From positions 248,964-312,963 of the forward strand of contig PHEY01000001.1 of NCBI GenBank assembly GCA_002841335.1: DNA of 64,000 bases, given 5' to 3'. Position 1 is the stretch's first letter. Each line of letters begins with the position of its first letter. The notes beneath the pieces were generated by a model. The model did not search any database and was not told the origin of the DNA. It was given only the letters and a program-made list of their open reading frames with translations. Origin of the DNA: Actinobacteria bacterium HGW-Actinobacteria-2 (GTDB taxonomy: Bacteria; Actinomycetota; Actinomycetes; Propionibacteriales; Propionibacteriaceae). Positions 50,937 through 60,206 of this stretch are shown piece by piece. Made by a program: the position numbers and the translations under genes.

Positions 50937-53084
50937 ATGTCCGCATCAGTGCGTCCCACGCCGCCCGACGGAGCCGTTCTCGGCGCCCACGTCGGAGACG
51001 GTGGTACCACCTTTTCGCTGTGGGCTCCCCGCGCCACCCGAGTCGAGCTCGCCCTGATCGACGATGCGGGGACCCAGGCCAACCACGATCTCGCCCTCGA
51101 CGAGGGTGGGGTCTGGCGGGTGTTCGTGGCCCATGTCGAACCCGGACAGCGTTACGGCTTCCGGGTGGACGGCAAGTGGGATCCGCCGAGCGGGCAGCGG
51201 TTCAATCCGGCCCGCCTGCTGCTCGATCCGTACGCCCGTGCGATCACCGGTGGCGTGGACTACTCCGGGCCACTCACCGACCACACCGCCGACTCCAACT
51301 ACGAGCCCGACCCCACCGATTCGGCCGGCTCGGTGCCGCTGAGCGTGGTGGTCGCCAACTCCGCGCCGCCGACTCCGCTGACTCACCCGCTGCCGCTGTC
51401 GGAGATGACTGTCTACGAGACCCACGTCCGCGGTTTCACCCGTAGCCACCCCGCCGTTCCCGAGCATTTGCGCGGCACCTACGCCGGCCTGGCCTACCCC
51501 GCCGTCATCGAGTACCTGGTCGACCTGGGCGTCAACGCCGTCGAACTGCTGCCGGTGCACCACTTCGTCTCCGAGCCGTTCATCGTCGGTCGTGGCCTGG
51601 TCAACTACTGGGGCTACAACAGCCTGGGCTTCTTCGCCCCGCACGCGCCCTACTCCGCCTCCGGCAGTCACGGCGAACAGGTCAGCGAGTTCAAGGCGAT
51701 GGTTTCGGCGCTGCACGAGGCCGGTATCGCCGTCATTCTCGATGTCGTCTACAACCACACCGGCGAGGGTGGCCACGAAGGGCCCACCTTGTGTTTCCGC
51801 GGTATCGACCACGCCGCGTACTACCGACTCACCGATGACCAGCGCAACGACTACGACGTCACCGGCTGCGGCAACGCGGTCGACACCGCCAACCCGGCAG
51901 TGTTGAAGCTGGTGTTGGACTCGCTGCGCTACTGGATCACCGAGATGGGCGTGGACGGCTTCCGGTTCGACCTGGCCACCACTTTGATCCGGGACGCACG
52001 TCATCACGTCGATCAACAGCACCCGTTCAAGCAGGCCATCGCCGCCGATCCGGTCCTGGCCGACAAGGTGATGATCGCCGAGCCGTGGGACATGGGTCCG
52101 TACGGCTACCAGGTGGGTCGTTGGGGGGCCGGCTGGACGGAATGGAACGATCGGTTCCGCGGCTTCACCCGCGACTTCTGGCGCGGTGCCACCGGCGGCG
52201 TTCAGGAGTTGGCTACCCGGTTGAGCGGATCGTCCGACATCTTCGACCACTCCGGACGCCCGGTGCTCGCCTCGCTGAACTTCATCACCGCCCATGACGG
52301 CTTCACCCTGCGCGATCTGACCACCTACAACCTCAAGCACAACGAGGCCAACGCTGAGCGCAATCGCGACGGCGCCGACGACAACCGGTCGGACAATCAT
52401 GGCTACGAAGGCGAGACCGACGATCCGGTCATCAACGCCGCCCGCCAACGCACCGCACGCAACATGATGGCCACGCTGCTGCTCAGTGCCGGCGTCCCGA
52501 TGATCACCGCCGGCGATGAGTTCGGCCGCACGCAAGGCGGCAACAACAACGCCTACTGCCAGGATTCGCCGCTGTCGTGGGTGAACTGGAACATCACTGA
52601 CGGCTGGGAACACCAGCTCGAACTCACCCGCAGCCTGCTGGCGCTCCGCCGCGCGCAACCGTTGCTGCGCCCCGAGCAGTGGCGCCGGCATGGCGAGGTC
52701 ACCGGCCCGGACGGGCACAGCCTGGGGCGCTCCCCGGTGGCCTGGTTCACCGAACTCGGCGTCGAGATGACCACCGACGCCTGGCACGACTCCGGACGGC
52801 GCACGCTCGGCCTCTACCTCAGCGACGCCACCACCGGTCTGCTGGCGGTTTTCCACGCCGGCTCTGCGCCGATCGAGGTGTCGCTGCCAGGCGCACCCTG
52901 GGCCGAGGGCTACCAGTTGATCACTCACACCGGTGAGCCGCATGAGCTACCGCGTAAGCGGCTCAGCCCGGGGGCCACTGTGGAAGTGCCCGCTCGTACG
53001 GTTGCCGTTTTCGCCGCAGACGTCCGCACCAGCGCCATCCGGGTGCCGGTATCACCGGAATCTCCGCAAGATCCCGAGGTCTGA
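50937..53084 (+). CDS. glgX: Glycogen debranching enzyme GlgX (isoamylase type)
   Basis: A 715-residue GH13_11 enzyme that cleaves alpha-1,6 branches. An N-terminal CBM48 (about 10-110) precedes the catalytic barrel. The nucleophile Asp is in VDGFRFDLATTL, the acid Glu in VMIAEPWDMGPYG, and the third acid in ITAHDGFTLRDLTTY. ITAGDEFGRTQGGNNNAYCQD is typical. ATG 50937 is chosen by the family N-terminus and an upstream GGAG. It heads the alpha-glucan cluster. Confidence 0.95.
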   Translation: MSASVRPTPPDGAVLGAHVGDGGTTFSLWAPRATRVELALIDDAGTQANHDLALDEGGVWRVFVAHVEPGQRYGFRVDGKWDPPSGQRFNPARLLLDPYARAITGGVDYSGPLTDHTADSNYEPDPTDSAGSVPLSVVVANSAPPTPLTHPLPLSEMTVYETHVRGFTRSHPAVPEHLRGTYAGLAYPAVIEYLVDLGVNAVELLPVHHFVSEPFIVGRGLVNYWGYNSLGFFAPHAPYSASGSHGEQVSEFKAMVSALHEAGIAVILDVVYNHTGEGGHEGPTLCFRGIDHAAYYRLTDDQRNDYDVTGCGNAVDTANPAVLKLVLDSLRYWITEMGVDGFRFDLATTLIRDARHHVDQQHPFKQAIAADPVLADKVMIAEPWDMGPYGYQVGRWGAGWTEWNDRFRGFTRDFWRGATGGVQELATRLSGSSDIFDHSGRPVLASLNFITAHDGFTLRDLTTYNLKHNEANAERNRDGADDNRSDNHGYEGETDDPVINAARQRTARNMMATLLLSAGVPMITAGDEFGRTQGGNNNAYCQDSPLSWVNWNITDGWEHQLELTRSLLALRRAQPLLRPEQWRRHGEVTGPDGHSLGRSPVAWFTELGVEMTTDAWHDSGRRTLGLYLSDATTGLLAVFHAGSAPIEVSLPGAPWAEGYQLITHTGEPHELPRKRLSPGATVEVPARTVAVFAADVRTSAIRVPVSPESPQDPEV

Positions 53085-53120
53085 ACTGCTGGGCACCGCC
53101 CGCAACGGGACACCACCCGC

Positions 53121-53126
53121 TAGTTT
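53121..53126 (+). promoter_or_regulatory. -10 element (TAGTTT), leaderless start for glgE
   Basis: TAGTTT lies exactly 6 nt before the GTG at 53133, in a 48-bp gap after glgX. This suggests that glgE can be transcribed from its own promoter. Confidence 0.5.
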
Positions 53127-53132
53127 TGGCTT

Positions 53133-55232
53133 GTGAGCGCCAATCCCCGTCCGCCCCGCAAGCGGCCGGCGCCGGCCAAAGACGGCCGGAAGCCCGCCCC
53201 TCGCACCCCGGCGAAGCCCCCCGTTCCCGAACCCGTCACGCCCAGCCTGCAGCTGGCTCCGCCGATCGCGGTGGCCCGCGGCTTCGGCCGCATTCCGGTA
53301 CGCGGCGTCAGCCCGGTCATCGAAGGCGGCGCCTACCCGGCCAAGGCGGTCGTCGGCGAGCTGATCCCGATCCGCGCCAAGGTCTTTCGCGAGGGCCACG
53401 ACGCGGTCAACGCGTCGGTGATCTTCACCGATCCCACCGGCGTCGAGCACCGCACCGACCTGGCCCCGATCGAGCCGCGCGGCCTGGATCCGTGGGAGGC
53501 GTGGGTGCGCTTGGACCAGCCCGGCCGCTGGACGTTCCGGGTCGAAGGCTGGTCGGATCCCTGGGCCACCTGGCTGCACAACGCCGAGGTGAAGCTCCCC
53601 GCCGGCATCGACGTCGACCTGGTCTGCTTGGAGGGCCGGACGCTGTTGGAGACCACCGCGGCCACCGCCGCGTCCGCCGGCGACGCCGTCCACGCCTCGG
53701 TGCTGCAAGCCACTGCCCAACTGCTGTTGCCGGAGCGCTCGGCCGCCGACCTGATCGAGGTGGTGACCGCTTCGGGCACCGCCACCGCGATGCGCGTCCA
53801 TGGGCCGCGGGAGTTGGTCTCGCCTACCGCCGACTTCGACATCTTCGTCGACCGTCGAGAAGCCCTGTTCGCCAGTTGGTACGAGTTCTTCCCGCGCTCG
53901 ATCGGCGCCACCAAGAGTCCCCGGGCCAAGAAGTGGGCCTCAGGCACCTTCGACTCCTGCCACCATCGGCTGGAGGAGGTCGCTGCGATGGGCTTCGACG
54001 TGGTCTATCTGCCGCCCATCCATCCGATCGGGAAGGCATTCCGCAAGGGCCGCAACAACACCCTCACTCCCGAGACCGGCGATCCGGGCTCGCCGTGGGC
54101 GATCGGGTCGGCCAAGGGCGGCCATGACGCGATCCACCCCGACCTGGGTGATTGGGACAGCTTCGACCGGTTCATCGCCAAGGCCGCCGAGGTCGGCCTG
54201 GAGGTGGCCCTCGACTTCGCTCTGCAGGCCTCCCCCGACCACCCGTGGGTCCGTCAGCATCCCGAATGGTTCACCACACGCCTCGACGGCACCATCGCCT
54301 ACGCCGAGAACCCGCCGAAGAAGTACCAAGACATCTACCCGATCAACTTCGACAACGATCCGGTCGGCATCTATCACGAGGTGCTGCGGATCCTGAAGCT
54401 GTGGATCTCTCACGGGGTGAAGATCTTCCGGGTAGACAATCCGCACACCAAGCCGGTGCAGTTCTGGGCCTGGATCATCGACCAGGTCCGCCAGCACGAC
54501 CCGGACGTGCTGTTCCTAGCCGAAGCCTTCACCAAGCCTGAGATGATGCACGCCCTGGGCAAGGTCGGCTTCCACTCCAGCTACACCTACTTCACCTGGC
54601 GCAACACCAAGTGGGAGCTCACCGAGTACCTGACCGAGTTGTCGACCCAGACCGATGCGTTCTTCCGGCCGAACTTCTTCGTCAACACCCCCGACATCAA
54701 CCCGGCCTTCCTGCAGTCCGGCAACCCGGCCGCCTTCGCCATCCGCGCCGTCCTGGCAGCAACGCTGTCGCCGGCGTGGGGTGTCTATTCCGGCTTCGAG
54801 TTGTTCGAACACGCCGCCCTCAAACCCGGCGGCGAGGAGTACCTCGACTCGGAGAAGTTCGAGTACCGGCCGCGCGATTTCGCCGCCGAGCCGAACCTGA
54901 ACCTGCTGATCGGACGCCTCAACCAGATCCGCCGCGAACACCCGGCGCTGCAGCAGTTGCGCCAGATCCACTTCCTGGACGCCGCCAACGACCAGGTGCT
55001 GGCCTTCGTCAAGACCGACGGCGAAGACCAGGTGATCGTGGTGTGCAGTCTGGATCCCGACCAGACCATCGAGACCGTGGTGGGACTGGACTACGGCGCG
55101 CTCGGCCTGGCCCCAGGACCGGTGACGGTGCGCGACGAGCTGACCGGCAACACCTTCACGTGGGGCTACGACAACTTCGTCCGGCTGCCACCGGCGAATC
55201 CGGCGCACATCCTGCACATCGTCAAGAGTTGA
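53133..55232 (+). CDS. glgE: Alpha-1,4-glucan:maltose-1-phosphate maltosyltransferase
   Basis: A 699-residue GH13_3 enzyme that extends alpha-1,4-glucans with maltose-1-phosphate. The first about 30 residues are Pro/Lys/Arg-rich and probably disordered. The family-specific N and S domains follow (FGRIPVRGVSPVIEGG). Then come YLPPIHPIGKAFRKGRNNT, the nucleophile in GVKIFRVDNPHTKPVQFW, the acid in LFLAEAFTKPEMM and NFFVNTPDIN. This signature separates GlgE from other GH13 enzymes. Maltokinase follows after 4 bp. Confidence 0.95.
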   Translation: MSANPRPPRKRPAPAKDGRKPAPRTPAKPPVPEPVTPSLQLAPPIAVARGFGRIPVRGVSPVIEGGAYPAKAVVGELIPIRAKVFREGHDAVNASVIFTDPTGVEHRTDLAPIEPRGLDPWEAWVRLDQPGRWTFRVEGWSDPWATWLHNAEVKLPAGIDVDLVCLEGRTLLETTAATAASAGDAVHASVLQATAQLLLPERSAADLIEVVTASGTATAMRVHGPRELVSPTADFDIFVDRREALFASWYEFFPRSIGATKSPRAKKWASGTFDSCHHRLEEVAAMGFDVVYLPPIHPIGKAFRKGRNNTLTPETGDPGSPWAIGSAKGGHDAIHPDLGDWDSFDRFIAKAAEVGLEVALDFALQASPDHPWVRQHPEWFTTRLDGTIAYAENPPKKYQDIYPINFDNDPVGIYHEVLRILKLWISHGVKIFRVDNPHTKPVQFWAWIIDQVRQHDPDVLFLAEAFTKPEMMHALGKVGFHSSYTYFTWRNTKWELTEYLTELSTQTDAFFRPNFFVNTPDINPAFLQSGNPAAFAIRAVLAATLSPAWGVYSGFELFEHAALKPGGEEYLDSEKFEYRPRDFAAEPNLNLLIGRLNQIRREHPALQQLRQIHFLDAANDQVLAFVKTDGEDQVIVVCSLDPDQTIETVVGLDYGALGLAPGPVTVRDELTGNTFTWGYDNFVRLPPANPAHILHIVKS

Positions 55233-55236
55233 CCCC

Positions 55237-56499
55237 ATGCATCCTGGGCAGGCCTGGCACACCTTGTTGCCGCGGATGCGGTGGTTCGCCGGCAAGAGTC
55301 GGGTGATCGCCGAGGTCGTTCTCACGCCGCTGCCGTGGGCCACAGCCGAGGGCGCCTGGCCCGCCGTGCGCACCGAGATGCTGGACGTCCGCTACGCCGA
55401 CGGCGGTACCGAGACCTATCACCTGATCTCGGCCTACCGGCGCGACGGAATCGACGGCCTGACCCTGGCAATCGTGGACGTCGACGGCCTGGGCTCGGTG
55501 GCGCTCAGCGATGCCGCCGCTGACCCAGACGCGTTCGCCGCCTACGCCGCCTCGGTCGACATCGACCCGCTTGTCGAGCTGTGGGCGCGTCCGCAGCCGT
55601 TGGGGGTCGAGCAGTCCAACAGCAGCGTCCGGATCGCCGCCAACGCCCTGTTCAAGGTGCTGCGACGCCCCCAGGTGGGTGGCCAGCGCGAGCTTGAACT
55701 ACTCACCCGGCTGGCTGATTCCGGCGTCACTCCGCGGATTTTCGGCTCCACCTGGAGCAGTGAAGGCGCCCTGACCGGCGTGGTGATGGAGTTCATCTCC
55801 TCGGTCGGCGACGGTTGGCAGCTGGCCACCTCCGCCTGCCGCAACGGCACCGACTTCCGCGGTCCGGCCGCCGAGCTCGGCCGCGCCCTTCGCCTGGTGC
55901 ATCGGCGGCTGGCGACGCCCACTGCCGATGACCCAGGCACCACCACGGTCGCCGGTTCGCAGCTGACCGACGAGCTCATCGGCAGACTGTCCACCGCCGT
56001 CGACGAACTCCCCCAGATCGCCGAGCTGGCCTCCGCGCTGCGAGCGGTGTACGAGGCCGTCGCCCAGACTCCGGTGGCGGTACATCAGATCCACGGCGAC
56101 TTCCATCTCGGCCAGGCGCTCTACCGGGCCGACGCGAACGGGTGGGCACTCATCGACTTCGAGGGTGAGCCGCTGGTCTCGGTTGGCGAGCGCAATCGTC
56201 CAGACTCCCCCTGGCGCGATGTCGCCGGTGCCCTGCGTAGTTTCGACTACGTCCGTGGCGCCCAGGCTCAGCCCGACTCCGCTGCCGTCCGCGCCTGGGC
56301 CGCGAGCGCTCAGGACGCCTTTCTGGCCGGCTACGCCGACGGTGAGACCATTCCCGAAGCGCTGTTGCGGGCCTATGTGCTGGACAAGGCCGTTTACGAG
56401 GTGCGCTACGAAACCAGCAACCGGCCCGAATGGGTCCACATCCCGCTGGAAACAGTCCAAGATGAACTCACCGGCGCACGACGCCGGGACAACAAGTAG
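55237..56499 (+). CDS. mak: Maltokinase
   Basis: A 420-residue bacterial maltokinase (Pep2-type) that phosphorylates maltose with ATP to make the GlgE substrate. The N-cap region RWFAGKSR is typical. The kinase-like core has LGVEQSNSSVRIAANALFKVLRR, the catalytic loop QIHGDFHLGQALYR and metal-binding WALIDFEGEPL. In many genomes it is fused or adjacent to TreS; here it is separate, directly between glgE and glgB. Confidence 0.93.
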   Translation: MHPGQAWHTLLPRMRWFAGKSRVIAEVVLTPLPWATAEGAWPAVRTEMLDVRYADGGTETYHLISAYRRDGIDGLTLAIVDVDGLGSVALSDAAADPDAFAAYAASVDIDPLVELWARPQPLGVEQSNSSVRIAANALFKVLRRPQVGGQRELELLTRLADSGVTPRIFGSTWSSEGALTGVVMEFISSVGDGWQLATSACRNGTDFRGPAAELGRALRLVHRRLATPTADDPGTTTVAGSQLTDELIGRLSTAVDELPQIAELASALRAVYEAVAQTPVAVHQIHGDFHLGQALYRADANGWALIDFEGEPLVSVGERNRPDSPWRDVAGALRSFDYVRGAQAQPDSAAVRAWAASAQDAFLAGYADGETIPEALLRAYVLDKAVYEVRYETSNRPEWVHIPLETVQDELTGARRRDNK

Positions 56500-56510
56500 A
56501 GGAGACGTCG

Positions 56511-58412
56511 ATGGCACACGATCCCAATGGTGGCCTGACCGGCTGGGACCTGGAGGGGTTCCACAGCGGCGGCGACACCGAGTGCTGGCGGCGGCTCGGC
56601 GCCCATGAAGTGACCGTCTTCGACGACGAGCGTGGCGAGGTGCGCGGTACCCGCTTTGCGGTCTGGGCACCCAACGCCAGGGACGTCCGGATCAATGCCG
56701 ACTTCAACTGGTGGACCGGTGACGCCATGCACCTGGTGCCCGGCTCCGGGGTCTGGGCGCTGTTCGTCGAGGGTGTCGGCGAAGGCGCGATGTACAAGTT
56801 CAACATCCTCGGCGCCGACGGCGTCTGGCGGGAGAAGGTCGATCCGATGGCCTTCTTCGCCGAGCAGGCACCAGCCAACTCCTCGATCGTCTACACCTCC
56901 AAGTTCGCCTGGAGCGACCAGGAGTGGCTCGACAGGCGCGCGGCCTCCCGGCCCCATGCCGAGCCGATGAGCGTCTACGAGTTGCACCTGGGTTCGTGGC
57001 GCAAGGGCAAGACCTACCTGGAACTAGCCGACGAGCTGGTCGAATACGTCACCTGGGCCGGGTTCACCCACGTGGAGTTCATGCCGGTCACCGAACACCC
57101 CTTCGAACCCAGCTGGGGCTACCAGGTCACCAACTACTTCGCACCTCAGTCGCGCCTGGGACGTCCCGACGAGTTCCGCTACCTGGTCGACCGGCTGCAC
57201 AACGCCGGCATCGGCGTGATTCTGGACTGGGTGCCGGGCCACTTCCCCAAGGACGAGTGGGCGCTGGGTCGCTTCGACGGCAGTGCCCTCTACGAGCACG
57301 CCGATCCCCGCCAGGGCGAACACAAGGACTGGGGCACCTACATCTTCAACTACGGCCGTAACGAGGTGAAGTCGTTCCTGGTCTCCAACGCGCTGTACTG
57401 GGTGACCGAGTTCCACATCGACGCGCTCCGGGTCGATGCCGTGGCCTCGATGCTCTACCTGGATTACTCCCGCGAAGAGGGCGAATGGGTGCCCAACCAG
57501 TACGGCGGTCGGGAGAACCTGGAGGCCATCGACTTCCTGCGCTACGTGAACTCCCACCTCTACGCCCGGGTGCCCGGCGTGGTGATGATCGCTGAAGAGT
57601 CCACCTCCTTCCCCGGGGTCACCAAGCCCGTCCATGACGGCGGCCTGGGCTTCGGCTTCAAGTGGAACATGGGCTGGATGAACGACTCGCTGCGCTACTT
57701 GCACGAGGAACCGATCAACCGCCAGTACCACCACAACCTGATGACCTTCGCGATGGTGTACGCCTACTCGGAGAACTTCGTGCTGCCGATCTCCCACGAC
57801 GAGGTCGTCCACGGCAAGGGCTCGATGATCAACAAGGTGCCGCAGGACGCCTGGCGCCAGTTCGCCACGCTGCGGGCCTTCTACTCCTTCATGTGGGCCT
57901 TCCCCGGCAAGAAGCTGATCTTCGCCGGGTGCGAGTTCGGCCAGCGCAGCGAGTTCAACGAAGCCGTCAGCCTGGAGTGGTGGGTCAGCGGCCTGTGGGG
58001 CCACCAGGGCCTGCAGCGGATGTTCACCGACCTCAACGCGCTTTACCGCGCCTATCCGGCGCTGTGGGAGTTGGACAGCTCACCCGACGGCTTCCGCTGG
58101 ATCAACGCCGATGACGTCTCGGGCAACACCTTCTCCTGGGTGCGCGCCGACAGCGCCGGCAACCAGCTGGCCGCAGTGATCAACTTCTCCTCCGAGCCGT
58201 GGACCGGCTACCGGATCGGCCTGCCGGCCGCCGGCCAATGGACCGAGGTCTTCAACTCCGACTCCGGCATCTATGACGGCACCGACAACTTCGGCAATCT
58301 CGGCGAAGTGACCGCCGTACCCGAACCGCACAACGGCTTCCCGGCGAGCGCCACCATCGTGGTCCCACCGCTGGCAGCGGTCTACTTCTCCCGATCTGCG
58401 GAACGGGCCTGA
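56511..58412 (+). CDS. glgB: 1,4-alpha-glucan branching enzyme GlgB (short form)
   Basis: A 633-residue GH13_9 enzyme creating alpha-1,6 branches. A CBM48 domain (about 45-130, TRFAVWAPNARDVRI) precedes the barrel. The nucleophile is in IDALRVDAVASM, the acid in VVMIAEESTSFPGVT, and the third acid in PISHDEVVHGKGSM. The extra N-terminal N1 domain of about 110 residues seen in many actinobacterial GlgB proteins is absent. GAGGAG precedes the ATG. Confidence 0.96.
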   Translation: MAHDPNGGLTGWDLEGFHSGGDTECWRRLGAHEVTVFDDERGEVRGTRFAVWAPNARDVRINADFNWWTGDAMHLVPGSGVWALFVEGVGEGAMYKFNILGADGVWREKVDPMAFFAEQAPANSSIVYTSKFAWSDQEWLDRRAASRPHAEPMSVYELHLGSWRKGKTYLELADELVEYVTWAGFTHVEFMPVTEHPFEPSWGYQVTNYFAPQSRLGRPDEFRYLVDRLHNAGIGVILDWVPGHFPKDEWALGRFDGSALYEHADPRQGEHKDWGTYIFNYGRNEVKSFLVSNALYWVTEFHIDALRVDAVASMLYLDYSREEGEWVPNQYGGRENLEAIDFLRYVNSHLYARVPGVVMIAEESTSFPGVTKPVHDGGLGFGFKWNMGWMNDSLRYLHEEPINRQYHHNLMTFAMVYAYSENFVLPISHDEVVHGKGSMINKVPQDAWRQFATLRAFYSFMWAFPGKKLIFAGCEFGQRSEFNEAVSLEWWVSGLWGHQGLQRMFTDLNALYRAYPALWELDSSPDGFRWINADDVSGNTFSWVRADSAGNQLAAVINFSSEPWTGYRIGLPAAGQWTEVFNSDSGIYDGTDNFGNLGEVTAVPEPHNGFPASATIVVPPLAAVYFSRSAERA

Positions 58413-58417
58413 ACCCC

Positions 58418-59173
58418 GTGCTGCCGCTGAGGGTTCGCCACGGCGTGGCGCGAATCGAGTTGTCGGGCGTCGCGGGCGACGCCGAGCTCGACGCGCTACT
58501 CAGTCAGGCCCGTGATGCCGCCTTCGCCGACCCATCGGTCCGGCGGGTCGAGGCGCTCACCTCGTCCGAAGACTGGCCGCTGCGGCGGGCCCTGCACCGG
58601 GCCGGGTTCCGTCTCGACGGCATCCTGCGCGGTCGGCTGCCCGACGGCGGCGATCAGTGTCACTACGCGTTGCTGCGTGGGGAGACCACCGAAGGCCGCC
58701 ACGCGTTCACCGCAGTGATGAACACCGTCACCCCTCGTAAGCGGGTGATCGCCCACCTGCTACTCACCGACGACCAGGGCCGGGTGTGCGTCCTGGAGAC
58801 CACCTTCAAGCCTGATTTCGAGCTTCCCGGCGGCATCGTCGAACCCGGCGAGAGCCCGCGCGAGGCCGTCCGACGGGAGTCGGAGGAGGAGGTCTCGCTG
58901 AGGGTCGAGGTCGGGCCGCTGCTGGTGGTCGACTGGCTGGCCCCCTACCTGGGCTGGGAGGACGCGGTCGAGCTGGTTTTCGACGGTGGCACCTGCGCCG
59001 ATCCCGCTGCGCTGATCCCCGACGGACGTGAGATCCGTGCGGCCTCCTGGCTGCCGCCCGAACAGGCCATGGCCACGATGGCTCCTTACGCCCAGGGACG
59101 CCTGCGCGCGGCGTTGGCGGCCCGCGGCTCCGGCCGGACGTTGTACCTGGAAGCGGGCCAGCAGATCGGCTGA
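58418..59173 (+). CDS. Nudix hydrolase with N-terminal GNAT-like remnant
   Basis: A 251-residue protein. Residues about 105-240 form a Nudix domain with the box GGIVEPGESPREAVRRESEEEV. This keeps the catalytic RE..EE glutamates but has Ser where the box normally has Gly. The N-terminal about 95 residues (WPLRRALHRAGFRLDGILRGRLP, QCHYALLRGE) look like the second half of a RimJ/RimL-type GNAT domain without the CoA-binding motif. GTG 58418 follows the glgB stop by 5 bp, so coupled expression is likely. The substrate is unknown; a sugar-nucleotide would fit the context. Confidence 0.75.
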   Translation: MLPLRVRHGVARIELSGVAGDAELDALLSQARDAAFADPSVRRVEALTSSEDWPLRRALHRAGFRLDGILRGRLPDGGDQCHYALLRGETTEGRHAFTAVMNTVTPRKRVIAHLLLTDDQGRVCVLETTFKPDFELPGGIVEPGESPREAVRRESEEEVSLRVEVGPLLVVDWLAPYLGWEDAVELVFDGGTCADPAALIPDGREIRAASWLPPEQAMATMAPYAQGRLRAALAARGSGRTLYLEAGQQIG

Positions 59174-59273
59174 TATCGGTACGCCGGGCTTCGCAAGAGG
59201 CGCCGTCGGGCCGTCCGAGCCGAGGCCGTCACCCTCACCGAAGACAGCGGCAGACCAAGCGCTGGCCGCAGGC

Positions 59274-60152
59274 TCAGAACAGGGCGGTGGTCAGCGCGCG
59301 GCGGGCTTTGAGCACCTCTGGATCGCCGGGTTCGACGGTGTCGAACAGCTCCAGCAGCCGCAATCGCACCTGCTCGCGAACATCCCCACGGGTGATGGCG
59401 ATCAGCTCGATCAGTCGGGCGAACGCCGCCGGCGCCCGTCCTGTGCCCACCTCGACGTCGGCGGCAGCCAACTGCAGTTCGGCATCCTCGCGGGCAGCGT
59501 CGGCCTGCGCGAGCGCGGCGGCCGGGTCAATCCGCGACAGCCGTCCCAGCAGCGCAGCCTGGGCTCGTCCGGCCCGGGCCTCGACATCGTTGGGCGAGTT
59601 GTTGAGCAACGTGTCGAACTCGGCCACGGCCTTGTCGAAGTCGCCGACGGCCAGGGCCTCATCGGCTGCGGCGAAGCGGGGATCCGGACCGGCGTCGGCG
59701 TCGATGCTGGCCGGTTCGGCCCGCCCGACCACACCATTGGCCGCGGCCACCTGCAGGAGCTGATCGAGGTACGCCTTGGCGTCCTCCTTGCTCCGGGTGC
59801 CCTGCCACAGCGGCGCCAGCTGCCCCGCGATCACAGCGATCACGGTCGGCACCGATTGAATCCCCAAAGCCTGCGCCACCGTCGGCTCGGCGTCGACGTC
59901 GACCCGCGCCAGCAGATAGGCACCGCCGGCCTCGTTGGCCAGCTCGGCCAGGATCGTCGACAACTCGGCCGCGTTCGCACGCGGCGAATGCAGCTCTAGT
60001 ACCACCGGGTGTTTCACTGACAACGCCACCAGCGCTTCGAGGTCGGCAGCGGTGACATCGGTGACATAGCCGGCCCCGGCAGGGGGCGGCGGCGCCTTTG
60101 CAGCAGCCACGATCGCAGACAGATCCATCGCACCGGCGGGGTTGAAACTCAT
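59274..60152 (-). CDS. Thioredoxin-fold/TPR co-chaperone, YbbN (CnoX)-like
   Basis: A 292-residue protein. A thioredoxin-like domain (about 45-145) carries VVLELHSPRANAAELS where thioredoxins have the CxxC site, so it cannot do dithiol chemistry; the cis-Pro loop (GIQSVPTVIAV) is kept. TPR-like helices follow (FAAADEALAVGDFDKAVAEFDTLL). This is the YbbN architecture, a chaperedoxin that hands clients to GroEL. ATG 60152 is chosen by domain fit. Longer upstream frames are antisense to pgm. Confidence 0.85.
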   Translation of the reverse strand: MSFNPAGAMDLSAIVAAAKAPPPPAGAGYVTDVTAADLEALVALSVKHPVVLELHSPRANAAELSTILAELANEAGGAYLLARVDVDAEPTVAQALGIQSVPTVIAVIAGQLAPLWQGTRSKEDAKAYLDQLLQVAAANGVVGRAEPASIDADAGPDPRFAAADEALAVGDFDKAVAEFDTLLNNSPNDVEARAGRAQAALLGRLSRIDPAAALAQADAAREDAELQLAAADVEVGTGRAPAAFARLIELIAITRGDVREQVRLRLLELFDTVEPGDPEVLKARRALTTALF

Positions 60153-60206
60153 GGTGGCATTCTGGCATGCCGGACAATCCGGCCGGGTACAGGGCAAGAT
60201 GAGTCC

